A DNA stretch of 64,000 nucleotides from Meandrina meandrites (GCA_963693305.1 OY855905.1:25781937-25845936), one strand, 5' to 3'. Counted from the first letter of the stretch, positions 21,813 through 35,394 are shown. A program made the numbers and translations. The notes: generated by a model not told the origin, from the sequence alone.

Positions 21813-22000
21813 CTAGATCTCTATTCCTGGCTTTGTCGCTGTTATTTTCTTGTGGTACAAGTGGCACCAAAGGAGAGCGAGTGTTGTAATGACAGCCCAC
21901 GTGCTTAGGACACCTATAAATACACTCAAGGGTATCTTGGCCTCTCGGGATCTGGATAACGCCAGATTGGGCGATGGTTTGTCCAACGTAGCGTTGATTT
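21813..22000 (-). CDS. Receptor B last exon: transmembrane segment and very short tail
   Basis: Acceptor TTTTCAATCGTCAG, then INATLDKPSPNLALSRSREA, a hydrophobic segment (IPLSVFIGVLSTWAVITTLA, LLWC) and HLYHKKITATKPGIEI, then TAG at 21815-21813. The frame differs from the longest open frame over the same bases, which is a shadow. Confidence 0.8.
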
Positions 22001-25000
22001 CTGACGATTGAAAACAAAATGAAGCTGGATTTAAATGAATGCTGTCAGTGCCTTTGGATGAGTTTCATTCTGCCTTCTTTTTATTGTTGTTATGAGCGTC
22101 ACCCCCTGCTTACTTTGTATAAATCCTCCACCCTCTAGTTACTTCCTTAAAGACAAAAATTGCTCGTGGTGTTAAACCTGCTGAAGCTGTCAAATTGTAA
22201 TTGTGGAATGTGCATTTTGCTAAAACAAGTTACTCTTACGTTGTGTGTTAATTACTGCTTCCATAGGACCATACCATTTTGCATAACTTTTATCTCAACA
22301 AGATGGACCTGCTGTGCGAGCTGAGAACTCATCAAATTTGGTGAAAGTATTCGTTTACGAAGAAAGCTATCTGCTTTTAACGGATCCTTGCCAATGATAA
22401 AAAACGTCAATGAATTCTCAGAGTAAACGTTTTTTTTTGTCCTTTCCGAGTACCTTTATTCTCACTGTCAACCCCACCGCAAACACAGTCAAATAGAGCT
22501 AAACTGAGAAAAATGATCAATCGCCAGTTTCAACATACCTCTGAACGGTGGGGATGCCGTGTTGTGATGTTTCGCAAGGTAGTTTTTCTTAGGATCTGCT
22601 GTAGTGTCTGAAAACGATCCTGCCGATCAATGGCAATAGTATAATACTTTAATATGCATTTCACATAAGGATAGGCTAATGTTTATGAAATGAGTAGATT
22701 TGAAGTTTTATAAGGAAGCCGGCGCGGCCATCCTGGAATAGATAAAGCAGGTTGCAAAGTGCGGGAGTCGCGGTGAACTTATGTTATTTTTATGAGTTGG
22801 ACTTCGTATCCACTGGTTTCAGATGGGAACCCTAGCTTTTCCTGGTTTTCTGCATAGTTAATTTTGCAACACACTTTACTCTCACGATATTCGTCTTCCC
22901 ACAGGTAAAAAGGGTACCAGCTAAATGGGTGGTATTCTGAACAGTAAGCAACCTTTTAAGTCACGTTTTAAATAAGGTAGGCATATTCGGTCCAGTCGTT
23001 GACGGACATACCAAAATCGCAGCAAAAACGTCAAACATTAAAATGGGAGTTAGTTGAGTTCCTTTAAAGGGGCAACGAGATTTGCAAATGAGAACGTTAC
23101 AATTTTAAAATTAAAGGAATATTTTGGCTGTGAAAGACGGGACATCAGAAATTGATTTTAATAGGTGGACTACCTTTGGCCCTGTAAACACAACAACCCA
23201 AGACGTATTTCATATTAACGCAACTCCGTGGCACTTCTATTATATGGACAGGATACTTCGATGCGCATGCAGAGTGGGGAACAAGGGGAAACGAGTAACT
23301 TCGAACAGTGCTCTTTTTTAAGTTCAGATGACCTGGCAACTATTTTTCTTATCCACTTGCGAAAACCCTCGTGTTCTACAAGATCGAATTATGTTGTCTT
23401 CTATGTAATTAAACATGGTCATCTCAAATTACTGAGTACGCTGCAATGTCGGCAATTGGTTTTCATTAAGCCATAACTTTTTGAATTTTGAATTGGAAAT
23501 ATAGGTGTTTTTCCGACACGTATTCTGTTACCTTAAATACGATTAAGATTACCTAAAAGAAACTATTTAGAAGAACAGGAAACGAATCGAATACCCTTTT
23601 AAATTAAGCTGTCTGTAGCCGGCAAAAGTAGTTAATTAAAGGGATATAGCCATGGGCCAAGATTTTTACCTTATTACCTCAATCACTTCTGTCACTTTCA
23701 ATTAACTGTGAAAGCATACTTTTCAGTTTAATATAACGCCAACCACACCAAACAACAACAACAACTTCATTGATAGTAAATCTATCGGGGGATTTTGCTA
23801 CATTTTTGGTCAAATCGGTGCCAAAAATACTGATTGTTTAGCGCCTTCACTCATTCACGAAATGCGTGTAGAACAACAATCTAAAGTTGCTTTAGTAAAT
23901 TGTTGCAGGAAAATCAATTTAGTGTTCAGCGATTTTTTTGAAGATTTTACATGTAAACAGTTTGCCCGACTTTTTCGTTTTGAGATCAACTAAAGATTTC
24001 GTCCGTGCGACTCGTAATAACTCCTCTTAAATAGCTTCAATGCATAGGTAGGGTGATTTTCAACAAAACTTTAACCGTTTATGTAAATATGCCTTTCGGT
24101 TTTAGATTTTTCGAAGGCATGCTCATGCTTTAAGCAGGTGAACGGTTTGGCCGCTATCACATCAGCAAAGGATAGACCCAACCAGAACGTATAGTTCTTA
24201 CCTTCTGATTCTTTCCATCTGTCTTTTCTCTCGCTTAAAAACGCGCTTCTGTAGTCGGAACCAAGATGGTTACTAACGTAACATGTATACAGTCCAAAAT
24301 CTTTGGGTGTGACATTTTTGATGTTCACTTTAACGCCGTACTTTCCTCCAACGTGTACTGTCTCGTATTGTACAGGATCAACAAGGGTGTACGATCCACT
24401 TTCAAAATCAAGTGAATTGGGGTACGTACTCGGAATAGCATCCCACCTCACCCATCTAAAATCCGGCAGTGTTCCACTGATAAGGACGATACAAGTCATC
24501 GAAGTGTTTTGTCCAATATGAACGCTGGTGTTCTTAGGGGAGCCGCACTTCAGAATAGGCTTGGTTCGAGACTTTTCTGTAGGAGAAAGAAATGTGGAGG
24601 GGTTTTAGATTGGGAATCATAACTTCAGAACTGAACTAGATTACACATCGAAATGATAGCATCGATCCGTTGACAATAAACCATCCGATACCGATCAAGA
24701 ATGGGTTGTAAAGGTTTACAATCGTTTAAAATCATATTGTTGCTTCCTATGATACCCCACGGCCACCAAGTGCCTACTCAAACTATTTGCGATTTGAATG
24801 CGTTTTGTAAATGTCTGTTAAAGAGCTGAAAAGTTGAGATTTTACAACAACGTAGCAAAGCATTTATCGATCTAATCGCAATAACTTCAATTCTGTATGC
24901 AACGTTTTTAGTTTTGAGTATAGTTACCCTCATGTAACTTTCACGAATATAGTGGTTTTTAGTTAAGCAGCGTTTGGAACAAAGGATGAAAATTTTCGCA

Positions 25001-28000
25001 AGTTCTTATCGGTAGCTGTAGCCAAATCAAGCACAGCACGAGATGACGTATACGTAGCAATGAACCGTTCTGTTATAGAACGTCCTGGTATTAGTTCTAA
25101 AATTTATTGGGCAATCTCATGTATCCAGTTCCCTTACAGAAATGTTTGCATAATAATGTCTTCGAGTCAGTTGAAATTCTAGTACTAGGACATGAAACCA
25201 ATGCATGCATGCACTTTGCTTCCTTAGATCTGAAATATTTTATATCGTTTTTTCCTTACCTACAACTCGTAGTGTATAAGTATGATTGATAGAGCCATAA
25301 GCGTTGGATACCACACAAGTATATTTCCCCGAGTCCAAAGGAACCAAGTCTTTAAGCTTGAGGTACCACATGTTTGTCTTAAGCCTTGGCTGTAATCGCC
25401 TGTGTATTGAAGGATCTCCGTCCTTTAACCACTGGAATCTCAAAGGACTTGAGCCATTGGCTCTGCACTTGAGTCGAACACTGTGACGTGCTGGCCACGC
25501 AATAAACGTTTGTTGCATTCTGACGGAGTCCACAAATCTAGGAGAAGCTGTACAAAAATTAAATGAGAAAATTAAATCAGGTGAATCAATTCAGAAAAAG
25601 AACGAAGAGGAGGAGCGTCGCCCTTCAAACAGAGTAAATTAGCTGTTTGGAGGAAACAGTACATGACAAATAACTAGGGCCACTTGCACCACTGTCCTAT
25701 TGTCAGGACTGAAAACATTACGTACAAGAAACAAGAAACAGGATCAACCAACAAGCGGATCAAGAGGTTACCTAAAGAAAACAGGAAATCTTTGGTTTTG
25801 GCAGTGCATTCTCGTTTGTGGGTTTTGGAAAGTGCTCTCAAGATTTCAACCAACTCATTAAAAGCATACATTAATGATTGAGATTACATGACAAGTGTTC
25901 TCTTGTTCGCTTCCCTAACTTTGAGGTGTGTCGAATAGTGCTAACCAAGGTAAAGCTTATATCGCCGCACTTTTCGAGTGCACGTCTTCGAAACAACAGC
26001 GTAAATAATAACCAAAATGTGTATTTTCTGGGGAATTTGAACCAAGAGAGTAAATTTTCAATGTTTTTATTTGAACGAAACGTTGTCTTTACGTGTTTAG
26101 TTGTCTGCATTTATAAGTGACAGACTGGATTGATTTTGTTATTCAAAGACAGTACAGGATAAGTAAATTATACAGTATTTATCCACTGAGTAGTAATTGC
26201 TCATTCCCTAAAAGCTTTACCAACCTTGAGCAGCCCCAGAATTTCGATTTGAGGAAGATGACGATGTTGTTGACGCGTAACTGATGGACGTGCTGCCTCC
26301 TAAAGAACAAGAAAAGAACAGAAAGCTATGATTTGAACTATTTGAGTGTGCATACATGTGTGATTATTCGGCTCTTGTAAACACCGCAAAATTCTAAACA
26401 ATTCTCTTTTCAATTGGTCTATTGATAAGTGGAAAAATTAATATTCGAAAATGGGGCGCGGAATCTGCAACCGAGCTATTATAAAATGAGCCCTCTGAAT
26501 AGGTCCTGTGGTCGACTTTGGCTTTCATTTTGTTTTTGTTGTGTCGCTGTCTCCTAGACAGAGGTCACTAGAGGTATGATGACAGTGAATAGGCACGTAG
26601 AAAGGCATTTTTAACACTTTTGACTGGAGTATGCAGAAGCCCCAGAACACATATACAAACAACGTTAAAAGAAAACAAACCTCTTTCATTACATACAAGT
26701 GAAAGGTTACAACCTGGGCGGATGTTCTTATCTTAATAACAACAGTCATGCACTGTATGTTTGTACGCACCATAACACGTTCTGCTCGGTGAAGTACTCT
26801 GAATCAGGTACTAAAACTCTCACTTCAGAACAGGGAAATTTCTCCGGCGGTTTTTGAATTTTTGTGTCATCCTTCTTACGTGGACGTGGAAGCATCCATG
26901 GACGAAGGTTATACATGTAATTGAGAGTGTTTACAGAGGAACAAAGGAACTATTGAAAAGAGACTGGAAATTGATAAATAATGTGTCTGCGCATTTGAGT
27001 TGATAAAAGGAGATCTCTTGTATTCTGTCAAATAAACGACCGGGTTTTATAACATTTGTGTAAGGCCCAAAGTTGAGATGCATTAACTAGCATATAAACC
27101 AATGAAATCTCTATTCTAAAGGGTTTGATAAATATCATAAAGTTCGAGCAAATTCACTCTTTTTCAATCAACAGAGTGATTCCCAGATTAACTTTATTTC
27201 GCAGTCAGTCTCGAACTGAATGAAACGTTTAGACTTTCCTGATTTGAAACGATTAGAACGCATATCATTATTCTTTTTTCATTATTCAGGAATTACTCTT
27301 CTTTTAAAACTGATTTGTGTTATAAATTGCCAAATGCATGGTAGTTCCGTCAAGACATTGATGTTTTGGTTATTTCTGAAAACTAATTGCAAACAAGTGT
27401 TTCAAATCTGAGACAACAAGATAATACGAAGAAATGTTATCACTGCTAATGCGACATCTTGACGCTTACGAACACCGATTAAAAGGCTGATGCTGGACTC
27501 GGTCAAGGAACAAAGATTTCGATGTTTGATAAAACTGGCCATGCTCCTTCAATCGCCGTAGTAGTTCATTGCAAAAGTTATGTCTACTGCTTATACTGTT
27601 CTACACTCAGTGAAAACTTCTCATTCTTGAGTGAACTGCAGAGAAAAGAAATGAAAACTTTGCAAAAGGTCAGAAAATTGGTCAACACCTTTTTGAGAGT
27701 TACTTATTACCACTTTACTACTAAACAACCATGTCATCCTCATAAGGAATGAAACCGTCTATGTTACGTCTCTTTATCGGGAAAATTTCAACTCAAATCA
27801 CTTGCATTGACAGAACTTTCCGGTTATCGGCGAACGGTTGGCAACCAAGTCGCGTGTCATTAATAAACGTAATAATGTCCGTGGCACGTGTGGATTACCA
27901 AGTGATTGCTTGATTTTCATGTCGTTGAACCGAAACTGAACACGAGAATCATTGTCTCCTCAAAAGGATCATCCGGCTCTTGTTGAAAACCAAAGAGACT

Positions 28001-29198
28001 ATTAAGCGGGCAGATTCTAGCAGTCGTTATGGCTTAAGCAACGAGCAGACCTTGCAGAAATATTGTTGTTGATAGCGTTGATCAAACCATCATTGTTTTG
28101 GTCGAAGACAGGCCTCAAGGTATAACAGATAATGTTGACAGGGTGTGCAAAACTATCCGACTTGAAGTATCCTTTACGGAAACTGGAGGGCAAAGGACTT
28201 GGACAAATTTAAGATCACTGTAGTGTCGTTATGAAAGTGTTCACGATTCTTAACTGATGTCCTGCTCATTAGTAAAGATTTGTCAAGTTAGGAATTCTAA
28301 CAAGGCACCGAGCAGTGAAACAGGCTGCGATCTTACACACAAAGCTGTCAGCTTTTGTTGGGAAAAATTTCACGCCCCTCATCATATGTTTCCCCGCTGA
28401 TTCTGATCTAACATTCATCCCTTAAGTAATTAGTTTTGTTCGAGATCATTCGTTCATCCCGCAAAAGGACAAAATATCTTAAGGCTGGTGGTAAACGCTG
28501 TAGAACCTGACCAGAAAGACATGTAGTCAACTTTTTTGTGTGTAGAGATTTATTCGATGGTATTTACATTTGTATTTCACCAATGCTCTCTCTTGGACCT
28601 TGAACATTAACTATTTGGGAGAACTCTCCTTTATGTACCTCCTGCTTTGTAAGAAATAAGACATGTTTTTGGTCCTAAATGTTAAAAATATTTTGACTCT
28701 AAAAGAACAGCATGGTCCCAACAGGAAAACAATGTACAGACCGTGCAATGGACGGCAAACTATAGGTGTGAGCACCTTTGGTACCGATCACGCTTCTACG
28801 CTACCCAACCTTACAGTAACACGTACTCCTTGTATGAATGCCAAAATCAAATAAACTCACCCGCAGTTCTATTCGCTGAGTACTTATTTTTTCGTTTACA
28901 ATACATTTAAAATATAGGGAAGTTTTTCACCCATTGGCAGTTGAATCGCACGCACCTCCCTGGCGCAATAAGGACAGAGATTAGGGACATCCGCGTCATA
29001 CTGAGAACCATCGCCTAAGGGAGGGTGTCAAAATATTATTACTTCTTTGATACTGTGATGCAGTTAGCGCGAGAGAGAGTAAACACAAAGCAAGTAATCT
29101 TAATTATTTATTCTTGTCATACCTGCCACATCCGTTGTGATTTGCATCGCGAATGTACATGCAGCGAAAACGACTCTCCAAACAGCCCTTTGCCTCAT
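21813..29198 (-). CDS. Receptor B: kinase-less FGF-receptor-like membrane protein (two Ig domains), 6 coding exons
   Basis: Exons in order: 29198-29123, 26299-26225, 25547-25260, 24576-24202, 22607-22539, 22000-21813. They sum to 1071 nt, 356 aa plus stop, all introns phase 1. Layout: signal peptide 1-25, Ser/Thr linker 26-50, D2 51-146, D3 147-271, stalk 272-294, transmembrane about 317-340, tail only 16 residues ending KPGIEI. D2 keeps YGSINHTY and AWPARHSVRLKC; D3 has TKPIL, SMTCIVL, FRWVRW and YRSAFLSE (FGFRL1 has a similar RSAFL). No kinase. Paralogue of receptor A with the same exon plan; the tail is shorter and lacks the YVSL motif. A probable untranslated first exon with a TATA box lies at 34.5 kb. 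Confidence 0.82.
22539..22607 (-). CDS. Receptor B exon: stalk
   Basis: A 69-nt phase 1-1 exon, acceptor CGTTTTCAG, donor G/GTATGT (strong). Encodes DTTADPKKNYLAKHHNTASP and PFR. It occupies the same place as the 66-nt stalk exon of receptor A. Confidence 0.75.
22728..22965 (+). mobile_element. Degenerate SINE type 1 copy
   Basis: CACTTTACTCTCACGATATT, CCCACAGGTAAAAAGGGTACC and TGGACTTCGTATCC align with the type 1 SINE core at 17893-18185 but with many changes. In the receptor B D3-stalk intron. Confidence 0.55.
22966..24201. other. Receptor B D3-stalk intron, otherwise featureless
   Basis: No further repeats or exons could be recognised; short overlapping frames at 23.1-23.5 kb show no homology. 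Confidence 0.5.
24202..24576 (-). CDS. Receptor B exon: Ig domain D3
   Basis: A 375-nt exon, acceptor CTCCTACAG, donor G/GTAAGA. Encodes KSRTKPILKCGSPKNTSV, SMTCIVLISG, FRWVRW and KDFGLYTCYVSN. An extra cysteine (ILKC) in the D2-D3 linker is absent in A and C. Sequons NTS (twice) and NVT. Confidence 0.87.
25260..25547 (-). CDS. Receptor B exon: Ig domain D2
   Basis: A 288-nt exon, acceptor TTTGTACAG, donor G/GTAAGG. Cys in SVRLKC and KYTC, core Trp in RFQWLKDGD, canonical LDSGKYTCVVSN and [13 protein letters not shown]. Unlike receptor A it keeps the Gly of the DSGKYTC turn. Confidence 0.88.
26225..26299 (-). CDS. Receptor B linker exon, Ser/Thr-rich
   Basis: A 75-nt phase 1-1 exon, acceptor TTGTTCTTTAG, donor G/GTTGGT. 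Encodes GSTSISYASTTSSSSSNRNS then GAAQ, a probable O-glycosylated spacer in the place of the FGFR acid-box linker. Not an acidic region. Confidence 0.75.
26300..29122. other. Receptor B signal peptide-linker intron
   Basis: No D1-type Ig exon, repeat or RNA gene seen. A hydrophobic frame at about 26.6-26.7 kb (MKEVCFLLTLFVYVFWGFC) lacks a phase-1 donor and was not used. Confidence 0.5.
29123..29198 (-). CDS. Receptor B exon with signal peptide
   Basis: ATG at 29198; encodes MRQRAVWRVVFAACTFAMQ then ITTDVA: three arginines, then a moderately hydrophobic core. Ends phase 1 at GCAG/GTATGA, as required by the next exon. Chosen because it is the only minus-strand ATG exon I found between 26.3 and 34.5 kb that joins in phase. 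The acceptor that would join it to the 34.5-kb exon is not clear (candidates CTGCAG near 29263 and 29310). Confidence 0.6.
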
Positions 29199-29329
29199 GT
29201 TGTACATCTCACCTTGATGGCAACTTGGCTGCCTTATCTTTACCCCAGCTCCGCAACGTGTCTATGTTTTAAGAGTTTTCTGCAGCTTGTTTGTATTAGA
29301 GTTGGCGCGCTGCAGCCAGAAGTGCGACC

Positions 29330-32300
29330 AGATATCGTGCGGCCTGGCGCCAGATGGCGGAACCTTAATGTTTTATCAGGAAGGAAGTTATCTGTGTTAC
29401 AAGCTCATTCCTCGGCACTGGGATGGTTAAGATCTCTCAACTTCCTAATGTTTGACAAGGCTTTCCTATTTTAGAACGCTGAAGAGCTCACATGCATGCA
29501 CAAGGGGTTGTGGAAGCGAGACGTGTTCAGCACGGCTGCGTTGTTTTCACGAATTGACGTAATCTTCCACAACCTGCAGGTTAAATAGCATTGGTCATAT
29601 TTACAAACAAGGGATTCAAGGGATAAACTGTTCAGATAAAGAAAATGTTTAGATTCCAGCTGTCTGCTTACCGTCTTGGTTAAGTTCAAAATTCTGTTAT
29701 CAGTCTTACCAAAAATGAGTTAATTCTTACGTGGGTGATGTCATTAACTGTGTGCTTATTGGGAATATTGGTTTCGAGTTTTGCACCTGATTTTGTTGAA
29801 AAACGCCGAAACTGTTTTGTAATAGATCGCGTATTTGGAGGCCTGCTGGGACAGACGGTGTATCATTGCCCTTAGCTTAGTTTGCCAGCGTATTATACTT
29901 CCTACCTATCGTTTCAGGTAAACGGCTGGTAACAAGATCTCAGTGATATCACAGCGTTCAGTTCCGATGCAGACTAGATTTTAGCTTGTCTTGTGCGCGA
30001 TCTATAAAGAAGCACTGGTATCAGATCAGCTTAACTATCCACTGGAACGGATTACTCTGTCCTGACGAAAGCAGGCGGGTGCTTTTAAGTGGACGAGTTG
30101 TATAATGGATTTTATTGTCAAAAGGAAACCTCAGAAGTAGTTGAAATCCTGTAAGTTGTGCTCCATGTGCGATGACACGCACACATGGAGCAGAACTTTA
30201 ATTATGCTCCTAGCCACTTGTTCGACCGGACCCATATTACTTGATACAACTTCAAAATATCCGCAAGTCCGACCACCAAGCCCTCGCATCCTACAGAAAG
30301 AATCGTCACCTTATTATGGAGGCCGATTTTACATAAGGATACCAGTCTTTCAACGTTTCATTGACACTGAACTTTGCGACAAGTTATTGAAACGTTTATA
30401 ACCATTGACGAATAATTATTTCCATCTACTGCAGATAACGTGATGCTGTGTTTGACAGCATCAATCTGCAATCTGAAGGAGTTGTCTTACCTTCAATTTA
30501 AGTTTAGTCTTCGACCGACGTTACAAATGATCGATTATGGACATTGAAATGGTCAAATGCCACTCCGTCATCTTCGAATTGTTTATTTAGGCTTCATTTT
30601 GTTTTCCATATGTTTCAAAAAAAAAAAAAAAAAAAACGAAAACAAAACTGAGCATTGACATCCTGACACAAAGTGTATTTTTAGCTTTACGTAAATCTAT
30701 AACGGCTGGTGCATACTCGGGGTTAAAAATGGAATCAGTCATGACTGCGTGTAAGTTCACTGTTGTTACAAGAAACATAAGCTTGATTTATGACTATCAA
30801 ATAAACAAATCTTTCCAGAAAGATTTTATAGTCCCACTTTCTCTAATTTAATAAAGGTATTGTTTTTATCCAAAAGGCTGACACGCGTTTCATTTTAAGT
30901 TCCTGGTGGAAATGCAAAAAATAGCCGCACAAGCCTCCACGAAGATAAACTATTTTCAGGTTATTAAAGAAGAAACCAATACCGCTGTATTATATGGGCG
31001 GAGTTGTGAATTGTTGCAGCGTCAACTCGATGGCGATGAGGTCTAGCGAGTTTTTACGGCAGGATATATATTTTTTTCAACATGCCCTTCAGGATTTCAT
31101 CGACATCGATCGTCCACGGGGAATTTGATACGTACCAAATAAAGCTGTCAGCATTTGAAACGCATCCAAACAAACCAAAGAGTCGCTTGTTGTTAACTCA
31201 AAAATATCGCGTTGCTGTTTGTTCTGTTATTTTTTTAATGAACAACTTCCTCCACTTTCTTTTACTAAAACACGGGACCCAGTATAATGTTTCAGGAAGT
31301 ATTCAGAAGTAAACGAAATTGAATAAAAACGCAATTAAATTCAGCTAATGGATTAAAGGTTTGTACTCTTCATCAACCTATTGGATTTCCTGCTCTAACA
31401 ACGACATAAATTACAAGCTATACACTTGTTAGGCTCATTAGAAAAAACTGAACACAGTCTTGAGTAAGCGGCTTTTTAGTTAGTCTTAGGCGGCGCTATT
31501 CGCAACATCAACAAAATGTAAGCTCCATAACGGTTAATCCTATAATTGATGAAGGGCATCTGAGATCGACTATGTATTCAGCTTTTATACCCAAAACGGT
31601 AATTTTTCTCTTCAGTTTCAAGATCAAAGATAAAAAACGGCTGTTTAAAAGCGGTGAACGTTTGTTGTTCTCTGTCAGAAACGACTCAAAAACTATAGTT
31701 AATCGATCACGAATTCATACGCCTAGAAGTAAACTTTAGTACCTAGAAGCAAGCTTAAGACGAAAACTTTAGACGATAACTAAAATGAAGGTGGCATGCA
31801 GACAAAAGGTGACGTGCAAGCTGCATATAATGCAGATTTACAATATCACTACGGTGATTCCAAAAACATCCAAAAACATCCTAGTCTGCCGCTATCAATT
31901 TATAAAGGAATTCGTTTAGGGAATATTAATTCAGGCACGCCTGACAAATGTATGAAAAATATATATTTTATCATTCTAACCGTACAGTCAGCCTTTCTTT
32001 ATTAGTTGTTTGAATCCTCGCAGTATAATTTACTGATTAGATCCATCAGAAACCGGTACCTTTGTATTATCCGTTACCCCTTGCAGAAATATTAAAAATG
32101 CCCTTTTTGGCGTAAGCTGATTTCAATCAAATTCCACCGACCGATTCTCTTTGTTAAAATATTTGAACCAGCGATGATTTGAAATAATCTTGCACTGAAG
32201 AACATTTCCAACTTTATATCAAGTATTTATGTGATCGATTTCTCATGGTTCCTATCCAAATAATGACTCTTAAGGATTCCAGCCGATGCCACGTTTGAAA

Positions 32301-34480
32301 TATCAAACTTCACCTGATACCAACCCTGACAAAGTTGCAAACTTATCCAAGAGTTAACTATTTTTAGCGAGTTAGAATTCAGTGAAAAAATATGATTGCC
32401 AAATGTAATAATCATGTTTTCAGTGGAGATAGCACATCTGGCTATTGACTTAGCTCAGGAAAGGCTGCTTTGGAGGTCATGCTATTTCTGAGAGGAGAAA
32501 AGGCAAAACAATGTGTGTGCCAAATTTAATAATCTCTTAGAACTTTCAGTGGAGATAACAAATCTGGCTGTAAAATTTGAGAACTCGATTATGAATCGTG
32601 GGAAAAACAAAACGCTAAATTTAGTAGCTGCTTAAAATAGTGACGAGATTTGTATAAAGTTTCTTTTGTCACTCAATTAATTCCCGTGAGAGATCTGGAT
32701 ACAGAAGGTTTTCCAGTTAGCCTTAGCCGTCTGTTGAATTGATTTTCGAACATGGCTTTTCTCTGGTGTTGAATGGTATATCCCCTGCCGGTCCCCTTTT
32801 TCCATAAGAACATTCAGTATTTAAGCTTTTTAGAATAGGATCGAATTGATGTTACATTCAAGTACGCAAACGAGTACATCTTTTTAAAACCAGTGCGCTC
32901 GCTCGCGATCATCCACGTTTTACGCCAGTCTCTTTCCTAGAACCATCGCTTCTTCTCCTCAGCGACAGGAAAGAGCGAAGGCTCTGGCATTAGGACTGGC
33001 AGTTTGAGAATAAAAAGTCGTACCATTTCTCGTACCACGTTATAAAGACCCCTTAGTGACGAATGAAGAATTCCCTTTCCTCATGGAAATCCTATCAACT
33101 TCAATAACAGTGGACAATATTCAGACTGCGATCTACTATCGGCTGATAAACCAAGAAAGAAACTGTCTATTATAAGCCTGACCCATGCGCAATAACTGAT
33201 ATGTTAAACCGAGAATATAGATAAAACTGATTTATTGATGGCTTGTATAATATTTTTAGCTGCGGTGCAGAAAAACCGCGAGCGTGCTCCCGGGACTAAC
33301 TATCGATCGATAGAGGGTCCCTGAGTAACCAATCAGATTACGAATTGGCCAAGCGAGCGAGTTGAACCCTCGAAACAATCAATATACAACACGCTGACAT
33401 CGTGCAAAGGAGATAGGAATATTTAGAGCTGCTTGACAGCGGTGTAAGAGAATGCAACTAGCAACTTCTTTCAGTTTCTAGATAGACAATGGTTCATTCT
33501 CGTATTCTTATTCAATGGCACCAAGCATTTTTTATGCTCAGTCCCGGAAACTTGATGCAATTTGTTATATCCTTACTAATGTTACTGCAACATATATTTT
33601 TTTAAGACAATAGCTAACATTTCTATGTTTGTCTCGACAAGCTATTGATATTGTTAGCTGAAGGATTTTTGTTGTTGTTGTTGTTTTAATAGATGTCGGA
33701 TTTAATCCTGGGCATGAAAAATGGGGTTAACTCTTTTACAAACATTCACTGAGTTTCACTGATCATTGATCATTTCACGATCAAATAACAAACCAACGCC
33801 TAGTTTTGCCATATCCTTTATGTCTTGTGATCGCTCTGTAGACCGTAGAATCGACGTAGAAATTCTCCGAAAAATTTGCCCATATCACGTCTCTGTTCGG
33901 AAGTGCCAAAGTTCAAATTAAGAAAAATGACTAAGAAATTCATCTTTTAATGGGTGAACAAACAACGCCACATGAAAGTACAAAACAGCTTTTAAGAGCT
34001 TTCATTCGAATGGTGACACACTGTAATTTCAGCCACAAACAAAAGTTGTACGAACAACATTAACTGACTCAAGTTTTTAAAGGTTGAAAGCAGCCGACCA
34101 CCGATTCCCGTGGGTTTACCTCATCAAACCGGCAAAATAAACCACTTGACTAAGATTTTGGAACACTCGAAAAAAAGTCACACGTGTCTTCGCCTTGCTA
34201 TTTTCGGCGGTCTCGCACTCTTCTCATCTTGCCTGTTCTTGCAACTGACTGATACGCTACTACATCCCCCGCGCTATTGCGATGAGATTTAGCGGAACAA
34301 TACTTCACGCAGCATCTGCCCATGTGTAGCTCAGTTACCGCTTAAATTTGATACCAATAAAGAAATTAATCGTAAATGCAGCTCAATCCATGCATTTCTC
34401 TGTCTAAGCGATACCGTGGGAACAGCAATTGAAAACACTTCTACCTCTTTAAAGGAAATTTGTGAAATTGTCAAGATATG
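29330..34480. other. Presumed first intron of receptor B, no gene supported
   Basis: Holds a stem-loop at 30160-30196 (TGCTCCATGTGCG/CGCACACATGGAGCA), an A-run at 30619-30638, a smaller hairpin near 30430-30455 (GATGCTGT/ACAGCATC) and short near-repeats at 32415 and 32547 (CAGTGGAGATA). Nothing else. Confidence 0.5.
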
Positions 34481-34488
34481 GAACTTAC

Positions 34489-34569
34489 CTGCCTACAGTT
34501 TGGTGGTAGAACTCGGCGAACTGGTGACGTGAAATGTGTCACTGCATCGTGTCAAAGGCAGCTTTTATA
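34489..34569 (-). promoter_or_regulatory. Probable promoter and untranslated first exon of receptor B
   Basis: On the minus strand a consensus TATA box (CTATAAAAGC, TATAAAAG at 34569-34562) is followed about 30 bases later by a short stretch (about 34540-34489) that ends in a perfect donor, GGCAG/GTAAGT. The only ATG in it meets a stop two codons later, so it would be 5' UTR. Assigning it to receptor B is inference: that is the next minus-strand coding exon, 5.3 kb downstream. Confidence 0.55.
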
Positions 34570-35394
34570 GCTTTTTATGCCAGATATATACTGATCTGTT
34601 GGTCAGATAGAACATACAGCTCAGCTTAAAAGATTTGTCAACAGATATAACATAGGGTAAATAAGTAAGTTTCCACAAATATTTAGCTAGATAGCGGAAA
34701 CGTAGGACTGGAAGATTACGGGCAATCACGTACGTACGCATGCAAGAAACGCTGGCGACTCCGGCATGTGAAGATCTCTTAAGAAATTCTGTTTGTATAG
34801 CGAACAGAGAAAACAATGCACCTGGGAGTGTTTCGAGCAAAGTTCACTGCATTTTAATAAACTACTGATCGCTTATTGTTTTGCGTGATCCATGTGCTTG
34901 TAGCTGTAATTATCACCCCAGTGGTGGTAGCTAAGCAGGATATGGATACGTTTTAAGATTTCCGTAAACCGTCAGCAACTCACTGTTAAATATGAAAATT
35001 GTTTGTAATGGGGATTAGGTCTGTTCTTAGTCTTATGTACAAGAAAGGTCTTTACCTCGACTATTTTTCATGAGCAGCACGAACCAGTAAAAATGCGGTG
35101 GAAGTTGGCTGTAGCTGCGTAAAGATGAAGTTCTTTCTGGACGTGCAGAACCGTACATTTTTACCATCGCTGTCATGCTTGTCACGTTGAAATCGAAGAG
35201 AATTTGCATTGAGATGTCCTCTTGACGAAACAAATGCTTCACATTGGTCCACATTGGCAGTGGTCATGCTTTGCTGCATGTTTTGGACATGTGTGGTCGA
35301 CTGTTTCTTGCTGTGCGGATCTTTTTTACAAAGTCCAAACGGAAGGACAATCTTCACAAAAGCCAGCAAACAATATTCTCTTTTGTACGGTCGA

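Noticed and set aside
26525..26773. Alternative signal-peptide exon for receptor B (MKEVCFLLTLFVYVFWGFC)
   Set aside because: Hydrophobic enough, but no phase-1 donor follows; the 29.1-kb exon joins in phase with a good donor.
28955..29005. Alternative start exon (MVLSMTRMSLISVLIAPG)
   Set aside because: Its donor is phase 2, incompatible with the phase-1 linker exon.
29025..29474. 149-residue plus-strand frame
   Set aside because: It lies antisense to the receptor B signal-peptide exon, has no family resemblance, and its openness matches the locally higher GC content.
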